DNA of 64,000 nt from Asterella californica (taxonomy: Eukaryota > Streptophyta > Marchantiopsida > Marchantiales > Aytoniaceae). Both the position numbers and the translations under genes were made by a program. The notes under the pieces are model-generated. The model was not told the DNA's origin, ran no database searches, and saw only the letters and a program-made list of their open reading frames with translations. Below, in pieces: positions 24,401 through 34,290 of this stretch (positions are counted from its first letter, which is position 1; every line of letters begins with the position of its first letter). The stretch is from NCBI GenBank assembly GCA_036924285.1, contig JAYKYS010000009.1:21618001-21682000 (forward strand), given 5' to 3'.

Positions 24401-24715
24401 TGGATATTGCAATCCCTGCTGTTTCATCCCCTCATCAGCGTCAGTCATGAGTCGGAAGGGAGTTAAGGGATAAGCTACCCCACCATACCTTCCAACCTGT
24501 CTTTCATCCCTGCCAAAGCCGATTCTGAGTCGGCAGCAGGAGTCCTGGCCCCCCACTGCTCGACTGGAGAAACGAACCAAAACACAGAGATCGGCTGCCG
24601 GGAGATGGCAGAAGACGATTTCAGGCTCAAAGTCTCAACGGGAAAGCAGGAAACGGACGAGGAAGTAGCAGCAAGTTTTACAGCAGCAGAGAAGAGAAGA
24701 TGAATGCGTGTACGT
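18485..24715. other. Long AT-rich gene-free stretch
   Basis: About 6.2 kb without a recognisable gene. The longest open frames are under about 115 codons and look random. The only structure I could pick out is the GTGCAA motif cluster at 20,325-20,745. The stretch 23,000-24,700 is less AT-rich and may include the 3' UTR of the methyltransferase gene. Confidence 0.55.
20325..20745. repeat. Cluster of AGTGCAA/TTGCACT motifs
   Basis: About nine copies of AGTGCAA or close variants occur in 420 bases in both orientations, for example TAAGTGCAATATTGCACTT at about 20,402, ATAAGTGCAATCCC at 20,342, AGTAGTGCAAATT at 20,624, CTTTGCACTTA at 20,645, GATTGCACTAATGC at 20,672 and CTTGCACTTTCGCAAG at 20,735. 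Spacing is irregular, which is unlike a satellite. It resembles the subterminal motif clusters of some DNA transposons, but no transposon ends were found. Confidence 0.5.
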
Positions 24716-26143
24716 TCATTGGCTGGAAAATCTTCTGGTTGGTTTCATCAGAAGAGCCGATATATAGACTTCTTGTAACTCTCGACCCCTGTCAACTTTG
24801 TCTCCGACGTGCCACCTCAACTTCGTGTAGTTGAGGTTCTCTAGCATGGGGACATAAGTAGCAAGTTGTGATTTTACACAGAAGAAATGGTCCAACCAAA
24901 AGAGGCCTCCGGGTCTCAGAATTCTATCGATGTCGTAAAGGATGAACTCCAGCATATCTGTGGGAATCCAGTTGCTCAGAACGTGCATGGAGTGCACAAT
25001 GTCCAACGTATTATCATAAAACGGCAGCCGTTGAGAAACAGTCATGTAAAGCGGAATGACTCCCCTCAATGCAACAAAGTTGTTGAAAGGTCCATTCAGG
25101 TTCAGGGTCGTGGTTATTATGGTCACTCCACGTTCTTTCATTCTCACTGCAAACGTACCTGTTCCACCTCCCAAATCTAACCCTACCCTGATCGTCCCAT
25201 TCTTGTACTTCAAAACCTCGTCAATAATAAAATCCAGATCCCCTCCAGTTGTCACCCACCTGGTTTTCTCTTTTCCTTCCAAATCAAAGCAATCGAGGCA
25301 GTCCGCAAACGTTTTCTCCTTGACTCGTTTCCTCAAGCACTCGAAACTCTTGCAACTGTGGGCTGTCCAGATAACTCCGCTATCACCAGGGGTCCAGAGT
25401 GAGTCTGGAAGTGGGTAGGGTTCGGTGTAATTCTGAGGTATGCGTGAAAAACATCTTCTTCTCGGTAAAGGCTCGCAGCCCCCGACGAGAAGCTTTTGGG
25501 TTAGGGTCTCATCGTCAGGGCACTCGTCCCCGATCTTGTACTTCATGTACTGGTCCAATTCTTCTTTCATCTTTGCACAGCCATGACCCACAGGAGAGAT
25601 GATGGTGTCTCTGAGGAGAGTGACGCTCCACCCCAGAGGCAGCTTCCTGGGCTCCACAAACCTCTCGAGTTCTCGGTTCTGCTCACCCAGAGACCATTCC
25701 AGAAACGGGTTTGTTATTGGGTCTCGGCCATACAGAGCTCCTCCTCCACCTCCTCCTCCTCCTCCACATGAAACTGGTCTGGCCATCAACTCGTCCCAAA
25801 TTGCTTGAGTGCGATCCAGAATGACCCGCTCGGTTCCTTGGTGCAAACTCTTGAGCTCCGCCCTCAGTTCTGCAAGTTCTCTTTCATAGCGATTTAAAGT
25901 GTCATCACGACTACCACTGCTATTTCCAGCTAGCAAGCTGCTACCTGTAGTGCTCGCAGCTGCTGTCTTAGACTCATCGGCCACCTGAGCACTCTGATCT
26001 TGGCAATTGCACTGGTTGGCGGAGAATGCGTACAGGATCACAACATTGGTGCCCAGAATGGCGAGCAGAATCAGCACCAGCATGTGCTGGGAAATCCTTC
26101 TACCACTGGTAGTCTCGACATCCTTCCGATTATCCGTCCCCAT
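24716..26143 (-). CDS. Golgi type II membrane methyltransferase-like protein (DUF248/PMT-related)
   Basis: This is a putative S-adenosylmethionine-dependent methyltransferase of the plant family related to QUASIMODO2-type proteins, thought to act in the Golgi on cell-wall polymers; its substrate is unknown. It is a single-exon ORF of 475 residues. There is a short cytosolic tail, then one membrane segment at residues 21-41 (HMLVLILLAILGTNVVILYA), a predicted coiled-coil stem at about 83-120, and a run of nine Gly at 127-135. The catalytic domain has SAM motif I VGLDLGGGTGTFA (320-332), a later acidic motif LDIVHSMHVL and RPGGLFWLDHFFC (409-421). Possible N-glycosylation sites are NSS (74), NGT (315), NYT (238) and NYT (438). 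The start is the first ATG upstream of the membrane segment. The gene looks intact. Confidence 0.9.
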   Translation of the reverse strand: MGTDNRKDVETTSGRRISQHMLVLILLAILGTNVVILYAFSANQCNCQDQSAQVADESKTAAASTTGSSLLAGNSSGSRDDTLNRYERELAELRAELKSLHQGTERVILDRTQAIWDELMARPVSCGGGGGGGGGALYGRDPITNPFLEWSLGEQNRELERFVEPRKLPLGWSVTLLRDTIISPVGHGCAKMKEELDQYMKYKIGDECPDDETLTQKLLVGGCEPLPRRRCFSRIPQNYTEPYPLPDSLWTPGDSGVIWTAHSCKSFECLRKRVKEKTFADCLDCFDLEGKEKTRWVTTGGDLDFIIDEVLKYKNGTIRVGLDLGGGTGTFAVRMKERGVTIITTTLNLNGPFNNFVALRGVIPLYMTVSQRLPFYDNTLDIVHSMHVLSNWIPTDMLEFILYDIDRILRPGGLFWLDHFFCVKSQLATYVPMLENLNYTKLRWHVGDKVDRGRELQEVYISALLMKPTRRFSSQ

Positions 26144-26199
26144 ACTGAGCGCTGCACCCTTAACCCTCCTGTCCTACTAAAATCCTGAATCCTTCGTCC

Positions 26200-28347
26200 C
26201 TTCCTTCTCTATCTCACCGAAGCATTCGACTTCATTCTTGTCTGACGATGCCGGACGCAGTAAAATCATCATTCTGCCATTTGCACGTCTGGGACGGCGA
26301 TCACTTTCTCCGTGGTCTTGCGAGATCGATCAGTCAGTCCCGTGACGATATTCCAACGGCCCCCTCTATTGTCAACTTGAGAGCAAATTATCCGCGACTG
26401 CCGGTCATTCTCTGTCGTCTCGCTGCTCGGAACCTTCTTCGTGCTCAACGAACAGTCCCCTTTCCGCGCCAACTCGTGCTGGCCATACTCCCACCAACAG
26501 GGATTCGCTCCGATCGGTCGTTAGTTTGTGGCTACCCCAAGAAAGTGAAAGGTGTACCTGACGTTCATCGAGCGCATCTTGCGCATGCGTATGAAGTGCA
26601 CTCATTCACCGTTCCTTCTGTAAAGGCGGAAATGAAGTTACTCGATCTGGAGCTGCTGTAGTGTAATTCACAAGCAGCAAAGATACGAATGGTACCTCCG
26701 ACTCCAAAGGGAGAGCTTGTTTCCAGCTGGTTCTAGTCCTCCCTCCCACACTTCGTGATGAGATTTCTCCGCTCACCTCACATCTCCCCTATTCCCCCTC
26801 CGATCTTTTCTTGGTGTGATAGCTCGTACTCATCCCAGCGGCTCTTTCTCAAGAATCCTTCCGTGTCTCTTCTGCCACCTACTTCCAAGTGATGTTATGC
26901 TTCTCCGATAGTGGCAGGCAGTTGGCACAGACACTGTTTCTCCTCCGGCTTCGCCTCCTCCGCTCCTCCTGCTCTGCTTCGCAACCACAAAGTCCACAAT
27001 CATCATGAATTTCTGAGCCCAGAATGGAATGGAATTTCTTCCTAACTCGACTCTTGTGCAAAGGTCCGCTCCTCTCGCAGTGAGCGAGTGAGCGAGTGAA
27101 AAAGAGAGTAGGTTCCTCGTCTGTTTGTTGGACTAAAATCTCGCTCGACGAGAAGCTCTACGAATATGTGAATCTGTCGGTTGCTACACCATCACTCCCG
27201 ACAAATAGCCCTCCGCTGGTACTACCTCCAGTTCCCCGATGCTTGCTGGAATTCTTCCCTTGCTCGTAAGATATGAACAGTTCCTCGCGATACTGTCGCA
27301 TGAACACATACTTTTGGAAGGCTATATAAAAGAAGCCCTCATTCCACTTCTCGAGGCATGAATGGTGCGTCTGTCTGCTTGTACTTCTCCGTTTCTGCTG
27401 CTCTGGGGTGTAAAAAATCAGTCACATCTGGTGCAGTATTACCATATTCAGCTCTGGTGACTTGGGTGACACTAGGCACTGGAAACTCCAGCCCAGTTCG
27501 CTCATCCACTCTCAAGGCATTTAGAGTTGAGAGCCAGTGAGTGAACTTAGTGAAGGCGTTTACTTGCTAAGCAACAGTAGACGGCAGTGAATCTGGCTAG
27601 CCACAACGTAGCTTCTTGCCCGTGAGAAGGGAGGCCTAGAGGCTCCGCAACTGACTGTCTCACTGCCCTCACTGTGCTCTCACGGCACACGATCTAGAAA
27701 AATCCGTCTTATTCGAGTCGTCAAGAAATCCCCAGTCCAGGCTCTGTTCGTAACTTGGTATCTTTGTCCTTTCTGATTTTCGAGCTTCAAACTTTAGGGT
27801 GTACGATCGTGCTTCAAAATGGGACGCGTCAGAACTAACGACAGTAAAGACGGCCTCTCATGTAATTATCGAGAGCGCAAGACTTTGGACTTTCACACTA
27901 TCAAGAACATTTCTGAGGAGGTAGCTATTAATTCCTTCTAAGTGTCTCCGCAACAAGATTGCAGGAAGCGCATACAAAGAGGTCCAGCGCGGTATTTCTC
28001 TCAAGCTTCTCTGAGGAGGACGAGCGTGAGAGGCGTATGGACTTTGTACTCGAAGAGTCGGCCTTGATGCCCGACCTCTTTGAGGAAAACCATCGAGCTT
28101 TGAGCATCCTTGAACATGCAACAACAGACTGGAAGTGCGTGGCTTCAGTGAGGCTGGTGGTTTCCAGGCCGGAGGGTTCGGTGGAAACAGGAAAGGAGCC
28201 TAAAAATACCTTCAAGGTGCGTTCGCATCAGGGCAAACGAGACTGCACAGTGCCATAGTCTCAGATTTACGATACGACGGATGGAGGCGTAGCGGTTAGG
28301 ACTCTCATATCGGCGGAGATATTCAGTGCCACTAATTACGAAAAGCA
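26200..28347. other. No gene seen; probable leader and promoter region of the methyltransferase gene at its left end
   Basis: GC content is higher than in the surrounding DNA and several open frames of 60-137 codons occur on both strands, none with a recognisable domain. A short tandem GAGTGAGC-type repeat occurs at about 27,080-27,100. Confidence 0.45.
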
Positions 28348-28448
28348 TGCATAAATCACCTCTTCCAAGTTCGGAAGAGGGGAAATATGCAAACGTGTTA
28401 ATTTATTCACTAACCCTTCTTCTTGGAAGAGTTAGTGCATAAATTAAC
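28348..28448. repeat. Double fold-back (MITE-like)
   Basis: There are two adjacent hairpins. The first spans 28,348-28,391, with TGCATAAATCACCTCTTCC against GGAAGAGGGGAAATATGCA. The second spans 28,397-28,448, with GTTAATTTATTCACTAAC against GTTAGTGCATAAATTAAC. The core resembles the tandem fold-back at 32,684-32,925 (TGCATAATCTCCTCTT / GAGGTGATAATGCA), so they may belong to one small family. Confidence 0.6.
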
Positions 28449-31221
28449 ATTAACAAAAAATAATACTTTTATTCATTTAGAGCCAGCAGCTTTATACGAA
28501 GAAGGAGATATTTTGCCATCCTGTACTTATGGGTTTTCGATTCAAAGTGACCATGTGTACAATAGAAAATTTATTTTATTTATAGATTCTAACTTTAGTC
28601 ATTTAACTTTAATTGTTTAAATAGAATGTTAAATTTAACTAATGTATCCGTGAAAGTACCTATGGTACCAATTCATATTTGGTTATCTGAAGCTCATGTG
28701 TACGACACCTATTGCTGGATCTGTATTTGAAACGGTTCGGTGATTCCTTCGCAACTCTCCATTTTACAGTGTTTGTAAACTAGTCACCTCTAACCAGTTC
28801 CAAACTAGTTATTTTTGATTATTTTTAGTCAATATATTAACGTTTGTCTTTTTCTTGGTGTTAGCTATAACTGCACTTTGCATGCATAATCACCTCAGCG
28901 AGTTTGTAGCTGTTCTGCGGGTGGATTATTTTTTTTTATTTGTCCTCTCGTCCAATGAGAGCCGGTCTTGTGGGCTGGGCGTGCAAATTCGGACCCCTTT
29001 AGCAGATCGGGAGATTCTAATTTTTTGGTTCATTTCTCCGCACCGCTAACTGCGAGCGGATGCATTTCAAATTTCATCGACACTGGCCAGTTGATTCGCA
29101 ACGCGATAGACAACAAAATTTGGACCTTGCCTGCTAAAGTTAAGCACACGTTAAGCTAACATTCCATGGATAGTGAACATTGGACAGAAGATTGATGGCA
29201 ACGTCCTCAGATCTTCCATTGTATTGTTGGGAAAAGAAAGTACAAATAAAAAGTCATCACTGTGTGACATGAGTGCTAGATAGAATATTGAGTCTGAGTA
29301 TGTAGTATGTACCATTCACTATATAATAGTTTACTGTCAAAAATCAAAACGCAATATGAGAGAGTGACTGCCTACATGTGCTGCTGCTGCTGCTCATGGA
29401 CAGATTGCCCATGCAGCAGATGCAGCCCTCTTTCTCTCCATCTACATGTTTGCAGTAAAAGTGGACTTCATTCTAATTCGATCGGGTGATCTCCTTCATA
29501 GACCTCAGATCTGAAGAGAACATCGGTCAGAGAGATAAACTGCGACAAATTTCGCTGCTCACTGCGTTCTGCCGTGAGAAGGTGTCTTCTTGCGGGCTTC
29601 GTTGCTCCGACTCGGCTCCTTCCTATTTTTCGTTTCTGTCTGTTTCAAAGTACATGCAGTTGCAATGTGGACATCGTTTGTTATCGACATGGAAGAAAAT
29701 ATTATTGATGTCCTCTGATGTCACATGTTCGGGTCTGATGAAAGAGTTCTATAAGGAGTCGAGTTGTCTTTTTTGAATTCTTGTCTGCATAATCCACCTA
29801 AGTGAAGCAAAGTACTTCCTTGAAAGAAGCATTTGATGCAAGCACCGAGACAAAGTGTTTGACGGCGGGTGTGAACTCTTGTACATGTTGAATTACAGTG
29901 CTCTCAATAGAATATTCGTATATGTTAATTCTACACGGTTTTTCGTATCTGTAGCTACTAATAGCATGAACAATTCTTTACCGTCGGCAACCATAATCTC
30001 AGTGATGTTGTTCGTCACGACGTGATGGTGTTGTAGTTTTTCGTCTTTTAAACAATAATCAACAATGTCCACAAATATATGCAGCCCTTGTTCGAGAGTT
30101 GCTTGACGCACACCTCTGCTCATATCAGACGTTGCTGATCCCATCCAAGTGCTTGAAGTAATATTTTTTCACCTCCACGGAAGACTTCTAGTAGATCGAT
30201 ATAACGCCCTGGAAGTGTAAATGCAAAAGACTACCACCTCGCTCAACAAAAAACATCCCTGACAAGCATTTCTTGTGGAAGAAAGTAGAAGGAGCGAGAA
30301 CAGAGAAAGGTCCATGTCACTTCTCGTCCGGCAAACAATCATTGATAACTCCAGAGTCAGTCTCTTGGCCTCGCTTGTATGCATATAGACATATTGACGA
30401 TCCAAGTTTGTGTGGTGGCGGCAAACGAATCTGTGTGTAGATGGATCAAGTTGGCTATAGATACAAGATAAACTAGGAACTCTGAAAACACAATGCACTG
30501 TCAAATGTTTATAATTAGTTCCGTGAGTAAAATAAGCTACGTAACTAAACATATGAAATCGTCTATCTTGCAAGTAGAGTGCAAGTTTGTCTTTGGAATA
30601 AGAGAAAATCTGTAAAGCTCAGCCAAAGTGACAATAGGGACCATGTGCAACGGGCAAGGATGACACGTTTTCTCCACCTTAACATAGTCAAACTTCAAGA
30701 GGAAATTTGTGGTGGTTCTAGAGTATTGTAGGTCCAAATAAATATAAGTGCGGATCAGCTAGAGCACATTATCATGGAAATTGATCATGTGATGTTTGCT
30801 ATAGTAGAAAGGAAATCTGGGAGCAGTCTTTGGAATAAGGAGAGTTTCAAAGTAGGTGCTTGGCAGCGACTTGAATTGTTTGTCGTCTGTGAGATATCAT
30901 CTCTCTTTATTGCAGACGAAAGGATCTGGCATATTTTGTCTATTTAGTCTAGGAAGTCTATGACGAGGAGGACGAGGTCATGATCTACGGACATCGTTCC
31001 GGGTCGAGAAAAAACGAAACACTGATCATCTCATCATAGAGTGAAGCAGATCGGTCGACATTTAAATATTTGCTCTCAACATAAGTTGAGGAGCATATAC
31101 AAGACTAAACTGTCCAAGAAAGAAACGAAAAAAAGAAAAGTAGATGGTAGAGCAGTTCCTAGGTGATATTGACAACATGCATCTGACTTCACGATGCACG
31201 TTCACGTCCGACAAGCAGCAT

Positions 31222-31395
31222 TAGGAAAATGAAGCAGTAAAGTATCTCGATGAACGCGAACGCAAAGCTGCAAATTGCTACACCTCGTGGAGGTAAGAAG
31301 TAGCACTGGGAAAATGAAGCAGTGGAGGGCGCAGAAGAAAGTATCTTGATGAATACGAACATAGAGCCACAAAGTGCTACACCTTGTGGACAAAA
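31222..31395 (+). repeat. Tandem duplication, ~85-95 bp units
   Basis: Unit 1 starts AGCATTAGGAAAATGAAGCAG and unit 2 starts AGCACTGGGAAAATGAAGCAG near 31,305. Both end with TGCTACACCT(C/T)GTGGA. Unit 2 carries an extra segment of about 15 bases (GAGGGCGCAGAAGAA). Confidence 0.7.
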
Positions 31396-31921
31396 GGTAC
31401 AAGGGAAAAGAGTTATTTGCTGGCCCTGCTCACAAAATCCCCTTCTCTTCTTCTATACCGTATAGTGCATTCTAGACAGAATCGAAAACTGAAATACGTA
31501 TGGCAATGGAAGAAGCGAAAAAAAGTAAGTATATGATAGAGCAGTTCTCATATAAGAGCATAGAAGATGTGTCAGCATCGTCATGTAGGCCGAAGAAGAA
31601 AAAATAATGCAACGCCTCGTCCATAATATCCTGTTATCTTCCACCATGTCGATCAAAGTCAAAAGAGAGAAGAGAAATCGGCAGCACTTCCAAAATAGAC
31701 AACAGCGGATAGTTAGCGAGGGTGAAAGCTAGAAAATCAAAGCGTCAGTCTACGAGGACCACGAGCGATGAAGAAATTCACCTCTCGATATCACCGCTTG
31801 TCTTCTTCTCCACATTTGCGACACATACAGTTTCGACGAATAGAAACAAAACAAGACAGGCTGCAGAAGAAGAAACTGAAGAACGCAATGCAAAGAATTG
31901 CAACACAAAACCGAGACAGTA

Positions 31922-32155
31922 ACATAAAAGACCTCACAGACTGTCTGTTATACATCAAACATGAACTCTCAAAGTAGAGAACATGAGATAGCGAGAGTAG
32001 AAACCAAAGGACGATACCCTCAGTCTCTGCCGCCTGAGCCTTTTCTTCTACCTCGCATAATCAAGATCGTAACAGAAAAGACCTCGCCCACTGTCTGCTA
32101 CACATCGAATGCGAACCACCAAAGTAGAGAACATGAGATAGCAAGAGTGAAAAGT
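31922..32155 (+). repeat. Tandem duplication, ~148 bp period
   Basis: The segment with AAAAGACCTC...ACTGTCTG...AAAGTAGAGAACATGAGATAGC at about 31,925-32,007 recurs at about 32,074-32,155. The two are separated by about 65 bases rich in C and T. Confidence 0.75.
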
Positions 32156-32325
32156 CTATATCACACGAGACTTCTCTTCTACCCCGCATTTCCAACGCAA
32201 CAATATATTATATCATGTCCATGCAGAGACGTTCTCCAAATAAGCCCCAATCGATAGATGTTCCAACTCTAAGCTCGAACGACGCTCTGCACATAAGCGT
32301 GACATAAGCGCACATAAGCGTGACC

Positions 32326-32530
32326 GAAGATCGGTAGTTGAGATGGTTGAGTCTCAGGCCTCTAAGCAAAAGGTCTGGGTTCAAACCCTCCTGCTCTCTG
32401 TTGGAGGTGTAAAAAGTCGCAGTCGTGTGAATCTGGTCCGGGTACGTTGTGGTTACTCACAAAGGACAGTCCGATGCCCCTTGAAGAGATAAAACGGACA
32501 TAGTAAAAACTTTACCTTTACTTTTACATG
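32326..32530 (+). mobile_element. tRNA-derived SINE candidate
   Basis: TAGTTGAGATG (near 32,335) fits the pol III A box TRGYNNARNNG, and GTTCAAACC (near 32,380) fits the B box GWTCRANNC, with tRNA-like spacing. Downstream is a non-coding body of about 130 bases ending in a simple AT-rich stretch (ACTTTACCTTTACTTTTA). The region between the boxes includes CAGGCCT...AGGTCTG, resembling an anticodon stem. It is the plus-strand counterpart of the tRNA-like head at 10,880-10,961, though the two sequences are not closely related. Confidence 0.55.
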
Positions 32531-32683
32531 GATGGCTAACAGAGAAAAGATTAAAAATTGACCACAGCCACATAGTCGTCTGCGGCAACCATCCTTCCTA
32601 TCGAAGTGATGTATTTCCACTCTCCACTTTTCAAGCTTTTCAGCTTCCTTCTGCTCCAGAAGTGAGTCCTTTGGATGCATATT

Positions 32684-32925
32684 TTGCATAATCTCCTCTT
32701 GAGATGAGGTGATAATGCAAAGGTAATTTGTTATCTAACTTTTTTGTTATCGATAAAAAAATTAGATAAAAAATTTAACGTTAAATAAAACAAGAGGCTT
32801 GCATAATCTCCTCTTGAAGGTGAGGTGATAATGCAAAGGTTTAATTTATTACTTAACTTTTTTGTTATCGATAAAAAAAATTAAACAATAAATAAAATGT
32901 TAAATAAAATAGACTCGGGTGGTGA
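32684..32925 (+). repeat. Fold-back element duplicated in tandem (~116 bp period)
   Basis: Two units, starting TTGCATAATCTCCTCTTGA at 32,684 and at 32,799, each hold the hairpin GCATAATCTCCTC / GAGGTGATAATGC. This is followed by an AT-rich tail with CTTTTTTGTTATCGATAAAAAA and ending in TTAAATAAAA. Confidence 0.75.
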
Positions 32926-33034
32926 TTAGTATCTCACATATGTGTTTTGGGAGTGTGTCCTTTAGTGCTACCCTTATGGTTTATGTCTGGGGTTTTTTGC
33001 GTCTCTAAATTGATTAATAGTTAATAGAAGTACT

Positions 33035-33133
33035 GATAAGAAAATTCTAACTATGTTGATTAATATTTAATACCGACAAAACTACTATACCAAAAAGTTG
33101 AATTTTCTTATCAGTTTGGTATAGTAGTTTGTC
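33035..33133. repeat. Interleaved inverted repeats
   Basis: GATAAGAAAATTC (33,035-33,047) pairs with GAATTTTCTTATC (33,100-33,112). Separately, GACAAAACTACTATACC (33,075-33,091) pairs with GGTATAGTAGTTTGTC (33,118-33,133), with one bulged A. The two stems overlap in a pseudoknot-like order. They could be ends of small fold-back elements inserted into each other. Confidence 0.6.
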
Positions 33134-33960
33134 TTAACACTTATATATTTTCCCGGTTAACAACAAGCGGGCAAAGTTCTGCGAAGTTCATCTTGCATAC
33201 AATATATTATATATTTAATCGAGAGGGGTCTATATTACCCATCACGCACTAATATTTTCTAGAATATGCATCACTGAACTCTTCCTCTCGGGAGGGTTTG
33301 GCATAAATTAAATAAAATGATTTTTTTTCTTTCCTCTTGAACTCTTTATGGTTCATTGTATCACCACGGGTGCACTGTATTTATGGGTTATCTTGCCTTT
33401 TTAACCTTGACTCTTCAAGCGCCATCCAATCACAATCTTCCCTTTTTTGTTTGTCGTCTAACAAAATATAAAAGATGCGTTGACGTGTCTCCTTCGTTAA
33501 ATATTTTCTGCAGTTTTAAGAGATTCACCTCCGGTGATCTCTCTAGTGTGCCTCTTCGCCTACGTCTATTCTTTTGAGAAAAGATATTCATATCCTCTAC
33601 CTGGCGTGGAGGTCATTATAGCATATATTTGGCATCGATTTTGATCCTTGTGCATCTAGACCACATTTACCTTACCTAAAATTAATGTAATATGTAAACC
33701 CAATGCAATAACATGATGCACTAAAAAGTCTCCATGGCCAATAATTAAGAATCGTGAATTATATTATTATTATTTCCAGCACTAACTAACCGGACAACCA
33801 GATACTTTGACCAGCATCAAAAGCTATACTATTTGTTGACGATAAAAGTACATCAGAACAATATAAAGCTTTACCATGAGTAGATTGTATCCATTGGGCA
33901 AAACTTGGTTGAATCAAAATTTGTTTGTCAGGAGTATTAGAAGCAAGTGATGCCTATTTC

Positions 33961-34290
33961 CAGAAATTTGCTTGATTACACCCTAATAAGTTTGTTGTTT
34001 TTTATCATACCCCTCTTAATGATTTATTGTTTGATCATACTATTGACTGTAAACCAATCATTTTTTCATATTAGTGATATGTGGAATTGCACATATTGAT
34101 TTTCTGAACGTATATTGTCTTGTGTGTATTTTATTATTGAAAATATTAAATAATAATAATATTTAGTCATAATCGAAAATAATAAAATAATAAACTACAT
34201 GGTAAAATGACTGGTTTTGCTTACTGTAGCCAGTCAAGGGTGTGATAAGGCGCAACAAACTTACTGGAGGCGTGATCAAGCTAATTTCTG
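33961..34290. mobile_element. MITE-like element, 330 bp, long imperfect terminal inverted repeats
   Basis: The left end CAGAAATTTGCTTGATTACA is the near reverse complement of the right end ...TGATCAAGCTAATTTCTG. The similarity continues inward for about 50-90 bases through TAAGTTTGTTG and ATCATACCC, by eye about 75-80%. The interior is AT-rich and non-coding. A single-arm copy lies at 2,750-2,855. No clear target duplication was found (left flank CTATTTC, right flank TATCTAT). Confidence 0.7.

Larger units (their letters stand above)
28449..32325. other. No gene seen; two tandem duplications near the right end
   Basis: Scattered frames below about 135 codons, with no recognised family. A minus-strand frame at 29,893-30,144 (starting MGSATSDMSRGVRQATLEQG) has protein-like composition, but I cannot assign it. 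Confidence 0.45.

Noticed and set aside
24887..25418. Plus-strand ORFs of 97 and 120 codons
   Set aside because: Antisense shadows of the methyltransferase gene.
26248..26661. 137-codon plus-strand ORF upstream of the methyltransferase gene
   Set aside because: No recognisable family; overlapping frames are open on the other strand as well. Position fits the upstream region of the minus-strand gene.
27395..27445. Relative of the SINE body at 32.4 kb (GTGTAAAAAATCAGTC)
   Set aside because: Only about 20 bases look alike and no pol III boxes accompany them.
32326..32400. A functional tRNA gene
   Set aside because: A and B boxes are present, but no acceptor stem pairs and the anticodon arm is irregular; better explained as a SINE head.
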